Both the position numbers and the translations under genes were made by a program. From assembly GCF_000170835.1 (NCBI RefSeq), contig NZ_ABCP01000013.1:1-64000 (forward strand): a stretch of DNA of 64,000 nt. The letters are read 5' to 3'. Shown piece by piece: positions 1-8,680 of this stretch. This stretch comes from Marinobacter algicola DG893. GTDB lineage: Bacteria > Pseudomonadota > Gammaproteobacteria > Pseudomonadales > Oleiphilaceae. The notes beneath the pieces were generated by a model. The model saw nothing but the letters and a program-made list of their open reading frames with translations, was not told where the DNA came from and did not search any database. Position 1 is the first letter of the stretch, and the number at the start of each line of letters is the position of its first letter.

Positions 1-32
1 GGCGACCCATGCACCTAAGTTGGGTACAGGAA

Positions 33-1478
33 TCACCGAATAAACAACTTATATACCATCTTGTGCGCCGTCGTTCCGTGCGGCGCATACACAAACTTGC
101 CACTGTTGAACTTCTGCTTACTGAAAATCGCCCGTTGATGAGAGAAGGTCAGGAAGCCTTCCTTGCCGTGATAATGTCCCATCCCCGAATCACCAATACC
201 CCCAAACGGCAGGTCATCCTGGGCAACGTGCATCAGCGCATCGTTGATGCACATGCCACCGGAATGGGTCTGGTTGACCACATGCTCCTGCATTGATTTG
301 TCATAACCGAAGAAATACAGCGCCAGCGGGCGAGGACGGTCATTGATGTAATGAATGGCTTCGTCCAGATTGCCGTAGCTGATCACTGGCAGAATCGGCC
401 CGAAAATTTCATCCTGCATGATCTTCATATCCGGCGTCGTCTTCAGCGCCAGCGTAATCGGCATCTTGCGGGTGCCATCCTTCAGGTTCTCGCTGGCCGG
501 ATTGATCTCAATCAGCTCGGCCCCTTTTTCCCGTGCATCCTCAAGGTACCCCTGCAGACGCTCGTATTGGCGCTCATTAATAATCGCCGTGTAATCCTCG
601 TTGTCCCGCAGGCTCGGATACATCGCCGCAAACTGATTGCGATACTCATCCACAAACGCCTGCACACGGTCCGCCGGGCACAATACATAATCCGGTGCCA
701 CACAGGTCTGACCCGCATTCAGTGCCTTGCCGAAAGCGATACGCTGGGCGGCGTCTTCCATCGGAACATCCGGCGACACGATCGCAGGCGACTTGCCGCC
801 CAGTTCCAGTGTTACCGGCGTCAGATTTTCCGCCGCCGCCCGCATCACCAGCTTGCCCACCGACGTGGAGCCGGTAAACAGAAGATGATCGAAAGGCCGG
901 CTGGAAAAGTCTGCGGCGACATCCGCCTCACCGTTAATCACACAGACCAGATCCTCCGGAAACGCAGATTCGACAATCTCTTTGAACAAGGCAGAGGTGT
1001 GCGGCGTGAACTCCGACATCTTGATCATCGTACGGTTGCCCGCTGCCAGTGAGGCAACCAGCGGCCCGACCGCCAGATACAGCGGATAGTTCCAGGGCAC
1101 GATGACGCCCACAACCCCCTTGGGCTGGTAGTGAACGCGGTTGCTGGCAGGCTGGAATAACACAGACACATGCCGTTTGGACGGCTTCATCCAGCCTTCC
1201 AGATTTTTCAGGGTGTAATTGATGCCCTGAATGGATGGCATCACTTCCGCAATCAGCGACTCATCCTTCGAGCGACAGCTGAAGTCCCGGTCGATGGCGT
1301 CCAGTATGCGTTCCTGATTGGACAGCAGAACCCGCTTGAGGCGCTTCAGATTCTCCTGACGCTCGGTCAGCGACGGCATCGGGTTGTTGCGAAACGCCTT
1401 CTTCTGGTCCTCGAACACACGATGCGTGTGCTGGATGTGCTTTTTGCTTTCAGTCAGCTGGACAACGGTGGCTACCAT
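33..1478 (-). CDS. calB: Coniferyl-type aldehyde dehydrogenase
   Basis: NAD(P)-dependent aldehyde dehydrogenase of 481 residues, resembling the coniferyl aldehyde dehydrogenase branch that oxidises aromatic or long-chain aldehydes to acids. The family residues are visible: the PWN motif with Asn130, the general base Glu225 in ELGGKSPA, and the nucleophile Cys259 in GQTC. The start at 1478 is preferred over the upstream in-frame start at 1547 because a GGAGAGAG ribosome site stands just before it and the alignment to the family begins there. It is divergent from a TetR regulator and shares a promoter region with a perfect palindrome, so repression relieved by an aldehyde or fatty-acid-like ligand is likely. 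The substrate is inferred, not shown. Confidence 0.82.
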   Translation of the reverse strand: MVATVVQLTESKKHIQHTHRVFEDQKKAFRNNPMPSLTERQENLKRLKRVLLSNQERILDAIDRDFSCRSKDESLIAEVMPSIQGINYTLKNLEGWMKPSKRHVSVLFQPASNRVHYQPKGVVGVIVPWNYPLYLAVGPLVASLAAGNRTMIKMSEFTPHTSALFKEIVESAFPEDLVCVINGEADVAADFSSRPFDHLLFTGSTSVGKLVMRAAAENLTPVTLELGGKSPAIVSPDVPMEDAAQRIAFGKALNAGQTCVAPDYVLCPADRVQAFVDEYRNQFAAMYPSLRDNEDYTAIINERQYERLQGYLEDAREKGAELIEINPASENLKDGTRKMPITLALKTTPDMKIMQDEIFGPILPVISYGNLDEAIHYINDRPRPLALYFFGYDKSMQEHVVNQTHSGGMCINDALMHVAQDDLPFGGIGDSGMGHYHGKEGFLTFSHQRAIFSKQKFNSGKFVYAPHGTTAHKMVYKLFIR

Positions 1479-1594
1479 ATCGCTCTCTCCTCGCGGCTCC
1501 GGGCCATGCCGGATCACCGCCCTTATTGTTCGTGGAACCGACGACAATTCCGGAATGCGGTGGTGAAAAAGTATTCAGTTTGCGCTTGGGGCTA

Positions 1595-1623
1595 TTATTA
1601 GAGTATATACTCTAGGTAGTCAA
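1595..1623 (-). promoter_or_regulatory. Promoter of aldehyde dehydrogenase with embedded TetR operator
   Basis: On the minus strand TTGACT (1623-1618) and TAATAA (1600-1595) are separated by exactly 17 nt. The spacer is almost filled by a perfect 16-bp palindrome, TAGAGTATATACTCTA (1599-1614). The same palindrome overlaps a possible plus-strand -10 (TATATA, 1604-1609) for the divergent TetR gene, with TTGCGC 18 nt upstream. A repressor bound here would block both promoters. That the bound protein is the neighbouring TetR is inference from position. Confidence 0.6.
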
Positions 1624-1708
1624 GCTGGCCCTGATGGCTGATCGGGCCATCCACGCATACGAGGGCCGAAGCGCAGGCGCCCACTCAACAACACGCATTG
1701 CAGAGCCT

Positions 1709-2407
1709 ATGAAAACCCGAGAAAAGATTCTTCTTTCGAGCCTTGATCTGTTCAACGAAAGGGGAGAGCGCAACGTAACCACCAACCACATCGCCGCTCA
1801 CCTGGCGATATCGCCGGGCAACCTGTATTACCACTTCCGCAATAAGTCGGACATCATTTACGAGATCTTTCTCGAGTACGAAAAGCTGGTGGATTTTTAC
1901 CTGGATATTCCGGAGAGCCGGCCCATTACCCTCGATGACCTGACCTTCTATCTTGAATCGGTCTTCGATGGCCTTTGGAGCTATCGGTTTTTTCACCGCG
2001 ACCTGGAATACCTGCTCGATAGTGACCAGCGCCTGCGCCAGGACTACCGCGAGTTCACCAACCGCTGTCTGGCCGCGATCAGCCGGATATTCGAGAAGCT
2101 GGCGGAGGCGGGGATTATCGAGCCTCAGCCTGACGAGTTGCGTTCCGCAATGTCACTGAATGTGTGGCTGGTGATCACTAACTGGATGGCCTTCCTGAAA
2201 ACCGCCCATGCCTCTGAGGCCTCTGCGAGCCTGACTCTGACCGAGCTGAAGCAAGGTATCTACCAGGTGTTGACGCTGGAAATCCCCTATCTGACGGCGG
2301 ATTACCGGGAGCAGGTCATGGCGTTGCGGGAGAAGTATCGCCCGCGTTTGCCGGATTCGGCCGACGCACCGGTTTCAGGGCAGGGCGAACCCATCGGGAA
2401 TCATTGA
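1709..2407 (+). CDS. TetR/AcrR-family transcriptional regulator
   Basis: 232-residue one-component regulator. The N-terminal helix-turn-helix is clear around residues 18-48, with the TetR signature ISPGNLYYHFRNKSDI. The C-terminal ligand domain is long and ends in a polar tail. The start at ATG 1709 (MKTREKILLSS) is preferred to an extension from 1634, because TetR proteins usually begin within about 10 residues of the first helix and the extension has no family resemblance. It is divergent from the aldehyde dehydrogenase, and a 16-bp palindrome in the shared promoter is its probable operator, so autorepression plus control of the dehydrogenase is the simplest model. The ligand is unknown. 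Confidence 0.82.
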   Translation: MKTREKILLSSLDLFNERGERNVTTNHIAAHLAISPGNLYYHFRNKSDIIYEIFLEYEKLVDFYLDIPESRPITLDDLTFYLESVFDGLWSYRFFHRDLEYLLDSDQRLRQDYREFTNRCLAAISRIFEKLAEAGIIEPQPDELRSAMSLNVWLVITNWMAFLKTAHASEASASLTLTELKQGIYQVLTLEIPYLTADYREQVMALREKYRPRLPDSADAPVSGQGEPIGNH

Positions 2408-2520
2408 GGAACTTTTGATCAATTGGCGTGTCAATAGTTACGACATCGGGGATTCGGACATTCTCGGTGTCTCCTGAGTGAGTTCTCAGGTTTTAGCACG
2501 TCGCAAACCCTGACGTTTCA

Positions 2521-2550
2521 CCGGCCTGTCTTCTGGCAGGTCGGTTTTTT
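2521..2550 (+). terminator. Rho-independent terminator after the TetR gene
   Basis: CCGGCCTG and CAGGTCGG form an 8-bp stem (one G-U pair) around an 8-nt loop and are followed by TTTTTT. A weaker 6-bp hairpin (CCTGAG/CTCAGG) with TTTT lies just upstream at 2473-2494. Together they would isolate the TetR transcript from the gluconate operon. Confidence 0.7.
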
Positions 2551-2585
2551 ATGCCACCGTTCCAAACCGACCTTCCATTGCATCC

Positions 2586-2635
2586 TTGTCAGAGCGTTTT
2601 AAATCCAATAGACTCGTGAATGTTACCGGTAACAT
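2586..2635 (+). promoter_or_regulatory. Gluconate operon promoter with GntR operator
   Basis: TTGTCA (2586-2591) and TAGACT (2609-2614) are spaced by 17 nt, a good sigma-70 promoter. Six bases past the -10 begins the perfect 16-bp palindrome ATGTTACCGGTAACAT (2620-2635), which fits the known E. coli GntR operator pattern ATGTTA-N4-TAACAT. The operator covers the predicted start of transcription, the usual place for a repressor that blocks initiation. The cognate regulator is encoded at the end of the same operon. Confidence 0.82.
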
Positions 2636-2668
2636 ATGCCGGCACAAAAACAATCAGGAGATACCAAT

Positions 2669-3679
2669 ATGTTCCCGACAAGACTCGCAGCTGGCCTTCT
2701 GTCAGCCACCCTGGCGTGCAATGCCCTTGCCGCCGATTTCACCTTCAAGTTCCAGTCTTCCGATCCTTCCGGCGTCAAGAACTTCGAGATCCAGCAGGCG
2801 TGGGTCGACCGAGTGGAAGCGATGACCGGTGGTCGTGTCGAGATTGACCTGCTGCCGGTGGGTAGCGTTGTCAGCCACACGGAAACCCTCGGCGCCATGA
2901 AAATGGGCGTGTTGGATGGCCATATTTCCGTGACCGGGTATTTCTCGGGAAAGGACCCCGCCTTCGGCCTGATCGGCAACACCGTGGGTGCCTGGTCCAG
3001 CCCGGACCAGCTCATTGACTACATCAACCACGGTGGCGGCTATGAGTTAATGAACGAGCTCTACAAGCCCTATGGCGTGAAGTTCGTCGGCGGTGGCGGT
3101 ACCGGCGTCGAGTCGTTTGTGTCGAAGAAACCGCTTGATGGCGTCGAGGATCTCAAGGGTCTGAAGATGCGCGCACCGGAAGGGCTGGTGCAGTCCGTCT
3201 TTGCCGCCGCTGGTGCATCCCCCGTGAACCTGCCGGGGTCTGAGGTCTACACCGCGTTGAGTAAGGGTGTGATTGATGCAGCGGACTACACCGTGTTTTC
3301 CACCAACCATGAGGCGGGCCTGAACGAGATTGCACCGCACCCGGTCAATCCTGGTTTCCATTCGCTGCCGTTGATTGAGATTGCGATGGACCTCAAGGAG
3401 TGGAACAAACTGCCAGAGGACATCCAGGCGATCATGACGGTATCCGCCCGTGACTTTGCCCAGGATATCAGCACCCAGTTGGCGATGGCCGATCGTGAAG
3501 CCGTCAACGAGGCTCGGGCCAACCCGGACATTACCATCCACGACTGGTCCGCCGAAGAGCGTCGGAAGTTCCGCACCATCGCCCGTGACCAGTGGCAGGT
3601 CTACGCAGAACAGTCACCCAATGCCGAGAAGGTGTACCAGTCGGTGACCGAGTACCTGGAATCCCAGGGCCTCCTTTAA
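2669..3679 (+). CDS. TRAP transporter substrate-binding protein, probably for gluconate
   Basis: 336-residue periplasmic solute receptor of the DctP/TRAP family. It has a cleavable signal peptide (MFPTRLAAGLLSATLACNALA, then AD) and the family core, including the MRAPEG segment that normally carries the substrate-carboxylate arginine. The ATG at 2669 has CAGGAG eight bases upstream, so the longer in-frame start at 2636 is rejected. It is the first gene of an operon with the Q and M membrane subunits, gluconokinase and GntR. The operon context suggests gluconate or a similar sugar acid as ligand. That assignment is inferred, since TRAP binding proteins cannot be assigned a ligand by family alone. 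Confidence 0.85.
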   Translation: MFPTRLAAGLLSATLACNALAADFTFKFQSSDPSGVKNFEIQQAWVDRVEAMTGGRVEIDLLPVGSVVSHTETLGAMKMGVLDGHISVTGYFSGKDPAFGLIGNTVGAWSSPDQLIDYINHGGGYELMNELYKPYGVKFVGGGGTGVESFVSKKPLDGVEDLKGLKMRAPEGLVQSVFAAAGASPVNLPGSEVYTALSKGVIDAADYTVFSTNHEAGLNEIAPHPVNPGFHSLPLIEIAMDLKEWNKLPEDIQAIMTVSARDFAQDISTQLAMADREAVNEARANPDITIHDWSAEERRKFRTIARDQWQVYAEQSPNAEKVYQSVTEYLESQGLL

Positions 3680-3745
3680 TTCAAACCGCCTCCCTCGATA
3701 TCTGCCTTCGGGTCCCTGATGGGTACCCGGAGCGAGGAGTTCGTT

Positions 3746-4267
3746 ATGAACGATGAAGATGTAGGATTTACCTGGCTCGACAGGGCGATCGTCTGGCTGG
3801 GCAAAAAGTTGAGCCTGGTGTTTGCGGTGATCGTGTTGGTGTCCTTCTACGAAATCATCCGCCGCTATGTTTTTGATGCGCCGACCCTTTGGGTGCATGA
3901 AACCGTCACCTTCGCCGGCGCCACGCTGTTCGTTATTGGCGGGCTTTATGCCCTGGCCACCGACCGGCACGTCCGTATCGTGCTGGTCTACGATGCCGTT
4001 TCGCACCGCACCCAGCGCTGGCTGCGGGTCGTCCACCACCTGCTGGGCCTTGCCTTCTGCGGCATGCTGCTGTTCGCCAGCTGGTCGATGGCAAAGGGCG
4101 CGGTGCTGGCGCCCTGGGGCGGCATTCGCCTGGAAACCTCCGGCTCTGCCTGGAATCCGCCGTTTCCGGCGCTGCTGAAGGTGGCCATCCTGGTTGCGGT
4201 GGCGGTCATGACGCTTCAGTTCCTGTTGCACCTTATTCGCGACCTTCGTGGCAAGGGAGATAAATGA
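3746..4267 (+). CDS. TRAP transporter small membrane subunit (DctQ-like)
   Basis: 173-residue integral membrane protein with four predicted membrane segments, the usual DctQ plan. The conserved arginine/tyrosine-rich stretch (YEIIRRYVFDAP) and the WVHETV segment after helix one match the family. The start at ATG 3746 has GAGGAG upstream; an upstream in-frame start at 3719 would add residues without family similarity. Its stop overlaps the start of the M subunit by 4 bp (ATGA), so the two are translationally coupled. It forms the inner-membrane complex with the large subunit and works with the periplasmic receptor. Confidence 0.85.
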   Translation: MNDEDVGFTWLDRAIVWLGKKLSLVFAVIVLVSFYEIIRRYVFDAPTLWVHETVTFAGATLFVIGGLYALATDRHVRIVLVYDAVSHRTQRWLRVVHHLLGLAFCGMLLFASWSMAKGAVLAPWGGIRLETSGSAWNPPFPALLKVAILVAVAVMTLQFLLHLIRDLRGKGDK

Positions 4268-5583
4268 TGTTTGAACTGGCCTCCCTTGGGATCGGCTATG
4301 GCAGCCTGTTGATGCTTGTCATGCTGATTGTATTGCTCCTGACCGGTATGCAGTTGGCGTTTGCCACCGGTCTGGTCGCTCTTGTGTTCGCGCTCGGCTG
4401 GTTTGGCCCGGATGCCCTGCCCATTGTCAGCAGCCGTCTGTACAGCTTTATCGGCAACTATGTGTTCCTGGCGGTGCCCATGTTCGTGTTGATGGCCTCG
4501 CTACTGGATCATTCCGGCATTGCACGGGACCTGTTCGATGCCATGGCCCGCCTGGGGCGCAAACTCCGTGGTGGCGTGGCCATCCAGACGCTGGTGGTGG
4601 CCGTGATCCTTGCATCCATGTCCGGTGTGATCGGTGGCGAGACGGTGTTGCTGGGTATCCTGGCGCTACCGCAGATGCTGCGCCTCGGATACGACCGAAA
4701 ACTCGCCATTGGCACCACCTGTGCCGGTGGGGCGCTCGGCACCATGCTGCCTCCCAGCATCGTACTGATTATCTACGGGCTGACCGCCAACGTGTCCATT
4801 GGCGATCTGTTCAAAGGGGCCTTCTTGCCCGCACTGATACTGGCACTGCTCTATATGGGGTACGTGTTGGTTCGGGTATGGCTGAAGCCGGAGATGGCGC
4901 CGCTGCCTTCGGACCAGGACGCACCTGAAACGCCGATGCCGAACTTCTTCAAGGCACTGCTGTTTCCGCTGCTGTCCGTGGTTGTGGTACTGGGGAGCAT
5001 CTATGGCGGTGTAGCGTCGGTTACGGAAGCCTCGGCCCTGGGTGTGATGGGCATTGCCATCAGCACCTGGATTCGTGGTGAGCTGTCCCTTGCCATGGTG
5101 CGCAAGGCCACCATCAGCACGCTGCGGGTGTGCGGCATGATCATCTGGATTGGTATCGGGGCCACTGCGCTGGTGGGCGTCTACAACCTCATGGGCGGTA
5201 TCGACTTCGTTCGCGACATGGTTTTTGCCGTCAGCGGTGGCCATGGCCTGACGACGATCCTGTTCATGATGCTGATACTGCTTGTTCTGGGTATGTTCCT
5301 GGACTGGGTCGGCGTTGCCTTGCTCACCATGCCGATCTTTGTGCCGATTGTGACGGAGCTGGGTTACAGCCCCATCTGGTTCGGGGTGGTGTTCTGTATG
5401 AACATGCAGGTGTCGTTCCTGTCACCGCCGTTTGGCCCGGCGGCCTTCTATCTCAAGACCGTGACACCGAAAGACATCTCCCTGGGGGAGATATTCCGTG
5501 CCCTGCTGCCGTTCATCGCGCTTCAGGTGGTCGCCCTTGGTCTGCTGATTGCCTTCCCCCAGTTGGCGTTATGGTGGCAGTGA
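4264..5583 (+). CDS. TRAP transporter large permease (DctM-like)
   Basis: 439-residue polytopic permease, the sodium-coupled translocation subunit of the TRAP complex. It is hydrophobic throughout, with about 11-12 membrane spans and the DctM signatures GTMLPPSIVLIIYG and SFLSPPFGPAAFYLK. Two adjacent ATG codons (4264, 4267) are possible starts; the first overlaps the Q subunit stop. The stop is followed one base later by the gluconokinase start, so transport and phosphorylation are encoded on one message. Confidence 0.88.
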   Translation: MMFELASLGIGYGSLLMLVMLIVLLLTGMQLAFATGLVALVFALGWFGPDALPIVSSRLYSFIGNYVFLAVPMFVLMASLLDHSGIARDLFDAMARLGRKLRGGVAIQTLVVAVILASMSGVIGGETVLLGILALPQMLRLGYDRKLAIGTTCAGGALGTMLPPSIVLIIYGLTANVSIGDLFKGAFLPALILALLYMGYVLVRVWLKPEMAPLPSDQDAPETPMPNFFKALLFPLLSVVVVLGSIYGGVASVTEASALGVMGIAISTWIRGELSLAMVRKATISTLRVCGMIIWIGIGATALVGVYNLMGGIDFVRDMVFAVSGGHGLTTILFMMLILLVLGMFLDWVGVALLTMPIFVPIVTELGYSPIWFGVVFCMNMQVSFLSPPFGPAAFYLKTVTPKDISLGEIFRALLPFIALQVVALGLLIAFPQLALWWQ

Positions 5584-5584
5584 C

Positions 5585-6103
5585 ATGAGTGACAGGAAGA
5601 CACCGAAAGTCGTTGTCATGGGCGTGTCCGGGTGCGGCAAAAGCCTCACCGGGACCAGGCTTGCAGAAGAGCTGGGCGTTCCGTTCTACGATGCGGACGA
5701 TTACCACAGCCGTGCCAACGTGGAGAAAATGGCGGCCGGTATTCCGCTGACCGACGAGGATCGTCTCGGTTGGCTGGATGACCTTGCGGAGTTGATCCGG
5801 CGGGAAGAGGGCGGTCTGGTGCTGGCCTGTTCCGCCCTGAAGCGCATCTACCGCGAGCGTTTGCAGGGGCGCAGCCCGGAAACCCGGTTTGTCTATCTCA
5901 GGGGGGATTTCGAAACCATCTGGGCGCGGCATTCCAGTCGCACCGATCACTACTTCAATGGTCGCGCCATGCTGGAGAGCCAATTCCATTTGCTGGAAGA
6001 GCCGGGCCCCGCTGAAAATGCGGTTGCCGTCGATGTCTCCGGTACGCCGGAGCAAGTGATCCGTCACTGCCTTGCCGGGCTCGGGTATGATAGGCCCCTT
6101 TGA
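5585..6103 (+). CDS. gntK: Gluconokinase
   Basis: 172-residue ATP-dependent kinase making 6-phosphogluconate from gluconate, feeding the Entner-Doudoroff or pentose phosphate route. The P-loop GVSGCGKS is at residues 13-20 and the protein matches E. coli GntK closely in length and in the YDADDYHS and ALKRIYRE segments. ATG 5585 directly follows the permease stop (TGAC ATG). An in-frame start at 5549 lies inside the permease gene and is rejected. It gives the strongest biochemical evidence that the preceding TRAP system carries gluconate. Confidence 0.9.
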   Translation: MSDRKTPKVVVMGVSGCGKSLTGTRLAEELGVPFYDADDYHSRANVEKMAAGIPLTDEDRLGWLDDLAELIRREEGGLVLACSALKRIYRERLQGRSPETRFVYLRGDFETIWARHSSRTDHYFNGRAMLESQFHLLEEPGPAENAVAVDVSGTPEQVIRHCLAGLGYDRPL

Positions 6104-6124
6104 ACGTTCTGGCTGGAGCCGTAA

Positions 6125-7123
6125 ATGGTAAAGAACAAACGTCCCACATTGCAGGATATTGCGGACCGGGTTGGTGCCACCAAGATGACGGTCAGCCGTT
6201 GCCTTCGTGGCGCAGACAACGTCTCCAAGCCCATGCGGGAGCGGATCTTTGCCGAAGCCGAAGCACTGGGGTATATCCCCAATCGTGCGCCGGACCTGCT
6301 GTCCAAGTCCACCAGTCACGCCATTGGCGTGCTGCTTCCGTCACTGACCAACCAGGTTTTTGCGGATGTGATCAAGGGTGTGGAGTCGGTCACCGAGCCT
6401 GCCGGTTACCACTTGATGCTGTCCCATTACGGTTACAGCGCCGAGATTGAGGAACGCAGCCTGTCGTCGCTGCTGTCTTACAACGTGGATGGCGTGATTC
6501 TCTCCGAGAGCCAGCACACGGACCGCACCCTGAGGATGCTCCAGACGGCGGGTGTGCCGACGGTGGAAATCATGGACACGCACTCGGCCCCCTTCCAACA
6601 GGCTGTCGGCTTCGACAACGTCAGTGCTGCCAGGGACATGGTGCGGGAAATGATCCGCCTTGGGCGCAAGCGGGTGGTCTATCTTGCCGTGCGTCTGGAT
6701 GCCCGCACCCTGCAACGTCAGGAAGGATACAGCCGTGCGATGGAAGAAGAAGGGCTGGCACCAGTCACCCTGCGCAGCGAGCAACGCTCTTCCTTCAGCG
6801 TGGGTGCCACCCTGATGGCGCGGATACTGGAGGAGAATCCAGACGTTGATGGCATCTTCTGCACCAACGATGACGTCGCCATTGGTGCGTTTTTCGAGTG
6901 TCAGCGCCGGGGTATTCCTGTGCCAGAGCGGATTGCGATAGCCGGTTTCCATGGCCACGATGTTGGCCGTGTGATGGTGCCGCCCCTGGCAAGTGTGATC
7001 ACGCCAAGGGAGGCCGTGGGCCAGAGAGCGGCCCGGGAGCTGCTCGCCCGCCTGGGCGGTGCCGGCATCAGCGAGCCGCGTATCGACTTGGGATACCGGA
7101 TAGAGCGTGGTGGCACGCTCTAG
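6125..7123 (+). CDS. gntR: GntR gluconate repressor (LacI family)
   Basis: 332-residue LacI/GalR-type repressor. The N-terminal helix-turn-helix (LQDIADRVGATKMTVSRCLR) and hinge (GYIPNRAPDLLS) are close to E. coli GntR, as are the ligand-domain segments LLPSLTNQVFADV and IAGFHGHD. This is GntR of the LacI family, not of the GntR/FadR family. It ends the gluconate operon, 21 nt after gntK, and a perfect cognate operator sits at the operon promoter. Autoregulation with derepression by gluconate is therefore expected. No second operator was found within the operon. Confidence 0.9.
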   Translation: MVKNKRPTLQDIADRVGATKMTVSRCLRGADNVSKPMRERIFAEAEALGYIPNRAPDLLSKSTSHAIGVLLPSLTNQVFADVIKGVESVTEPAGYHLMLSHYGYSAEIEERSLSSLLSYNVDGVILSESQHTDRTLRMLQTAGVPTVEIMDTHSAPFQQAVGFDNVSAARDMVREMIRLGRKRVVYLAVRLDARTLQRQEGYSRAMEEEGLAPVTLRSEQRSSFSVGATLMARILEENPDVDGIFCTNDDVAIGAFFECQRRGIPVPERIAIAGFHGHDVGRVMVPPLASVITPREAVGQRAARELLARLGGAGISEPRIDLGYRIERGGTL

Positions 7124-7762
7124 TTAGTCCTCGGTTTCCAGCCAGGCGGTCAGTGCCTCCCGGCACTCGTCGACTCCCCGTTTTGACGTTGCCGAGAACA
7201 TGATCAGGTGTTCCACACACTGAAACGCTTCCAGCTTCTTCGAAATGCCCATCATGGCTGTCTTTGCCTGGCCAAACTTCAGTTTGTCGGCCTTGGTGGC
7301 AAGAATCATCAGTGGAAGGTTGTTATGTTCGCACCATTCCACCATCATTTGGTCGAAGTCCGTCAATGGGTGGCGTATGTCCATGACCAGTACCAGCCCC
7401 CGCAGGCAGCGGCGATCATTCAGGTAGTGGCCAAGGTGTTGTTGCCAGTCGTCTTTCATGTCCCGGGATACCTTGGCGTAGCCGTATCCGGGCAGATCCA
7501 CCAGCCGGCAGTTTTCACGGTTGAGTGAGAAGAAGTTGATCAGCCGGGTGCGCCCTGGGGTCTTACTGGTACGGGCCAGTTTGCCGTTGGTGGTGATGCA
7601 ATTGATGGCACTGGATTTGCCCGCGTTCGAGCGGCCGGCGAAGGCCACCTCGGAGCCGTGGTCCGGAGGGCATTCCTCCAGGCGCGAGGCGCTGATCAGG
7701 AACCGGGCGCTGTTGAACGAGAGGCTTTTTTGAGTCAGGTCAGATGACACGGGTGTTGGCAT
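7124..7762 (-). CDS. engB: Ribosome biogenesis GTP-binding protein EngB/YsxC
   Basis: 212-residue essential GTPase acting in large-subunit assembly. G1 GRSNAGKS (residues 43-50), the G3 segment DLPGYGYA, G4 TKAD and G5 SATSKRG are all present. Its stop abuts the convergent gntR stop with no gap. The ATG at 7762 has only a weak AGGA immediately before it, but no better in-frame start precedes the conserved N-terminal region. The engB - cytochrome c4 neighbourhood is also seen in Pseudomonas. Its promoter must overlap that of cytochrome c4 in the 162-bp divergent gap. Confidence 0.93.
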   Translation of the reverse strand: MPTPVSSDLTQKSLSFNSARFLISASRLEECPPDHGSEVAFAGRSNAGKSSAINCITTNGKLARTSKTPGRTRLINFFSLNRENCRLVDLPGYGYAKVSRDMKDDWQQHLGHYLNDRRCLRGLVLVMDIRHPLTDFDQMMVEWCEHNNLPLMILATKADKLKFGQAKTAMMGISKKLEAFQCVEHLIMFSATSKRGVDECREALTAWLETED

Positions 7763-7794
7763 TCCTATTGGATTTCAGTTATCAGGGATTAATG

Positions 7795-7800
7795 TATAAT
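7795..7800 (+). promoter_or_regulatory. Consensus -10 box upstream of cytochrome c4
   Basis: A perfect TATAAT lies 125 nt upstream of the cytochrome c4 start in the 162-bp gap between engB and the cytochrome gene. No good -35 is seen at 16-18 nt, so either an activator or a weak -35 is involved. The mRNA would have a leader of about 115 nt. No stable hairpin or recognisable small RNA was seen in this gap. Confidence 0.4.
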
Positions 7801-7924
7801 GCTACACCAAATCCGGGCAGTACGCTGAGCGTTGCTGCTGAACAGCCCCGGTTTGAGCCTTCTTGGCCAGTGCCTGCCGGCTGCATAACGAAGAAAACTT
7901 TTGGATGAGAGAAGCGGAGCGAGC

Positions 7925-8533
7925 ATGAAGAAACTGATCGCAGGAGTTGTTCTCGGTGTTGGCCTCACAGCGATGGCTCACGGGGCGGGAGATCCTGAAG
8001 CAGGCGAAGCAAATGCAGCGGTGTGTGCCGGGTGTCATGGCCAGGGTGGTGCCAAGCCGGTCATGGCGGTTTATCCGAAATTGGCGGGTATCGGTGAAGA
8101 GTATCTGCACCAGCAATTGGTTGCGATCAAGGAAGGCAAGCGTGAAATTGCCGAAATGACGGGCCTTTTGAGCGATATGTCTGACCAGGATCTGCAGGAT
8201 CTTGCGGCCTATTTCGACAGTCAGGACATTACGGTGGCCCAGGCCAACCCCGATCTTGTGGATGAAGGGCAGGCACTTTACCGCGGTGGCAACATGGCCT
8301 CTGGCGTGCCGGCGTGTGCCGGATGCCACAACCCTCGAGGCATGGGAAATGAGCCTGCCGGCTATCCCAGGCTCAGTGGGCAGAACGCTGAATACGTTGA
8401 AAAGCAGCTAAAGGCTTACCGAGGTGGTGAACGTGATGCGGGTCAGAACGCGTCCATCATGATGGATGTGGCTGCCAAGTTGACCGATTCTGAAATCAAG
8501 GCCGTTGCGAGCTACGTGTCCGGTCTCCAGTAA
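7925..8533 (+). CDS. Dihaem cytochrome c4
   Basis: 202-residue periplasmic electron carrier with a signal peptide (residues 1-20) and two CxxCH haem sites, CAGCH at 34-38 and CAGCH at 131-135, in two similar halves. This is the cytochrome c4 layout, a donor to terminal oxidases in respiration. The start at ATG 7925 gives a standard signal peptide, and the longer in-frame start at 7901 is rejected. The gene is monocistronic, with its own strong terminator. The neighbourhood with dsbA (periplasmic disulfide chemistry) follows the Pseudomonas order. Confidence 0.92.
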   Translation: MKKLIAGVVLGVGLTAMAHGAGDPEAGEANAAVCAGCHGQGGAKPVMAVYPKLAGIGEEYLHQQLVAIKEGKREIAEMTGLLSDMSDQDLQDLAAYFDSQDITVAQANPDLVDEGQALYRGGNMASGVPACAGCHNPRGMGNEPAGYPRLSGQNAEYVEKQLKAYRGGERDAGQNASIMMDVAAKLTDSEIKAVASYVSGLQ

Positions 8534-8554
8534 GGTTTGGCACGCGCTACGACT

Positions 8555-8582
8555 AAAAAACCCCGCTGATGCGGGGTTTTTT
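8555..8582. terminator. Rho-independent terminator after cytochrome c4
   Basis: AAAAAACCCCGC, a TGAT loop and GCGGGGTTTTTT form a perfect stem with A and T runs on the two sides. It ends the cytochrome c4 message 22 nt after the stop and could work in both directions. Confidence 0.9.
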
Positions 8583-8680
8583 ATGGGTTGCCGCTGTTTA
8601 ATCCATGCCCGGTGGAACTTTTCGTGCCTGCTGGGTCATAATCCCTTCACATCATCCAATCTGATAACCGGAGACCATGA

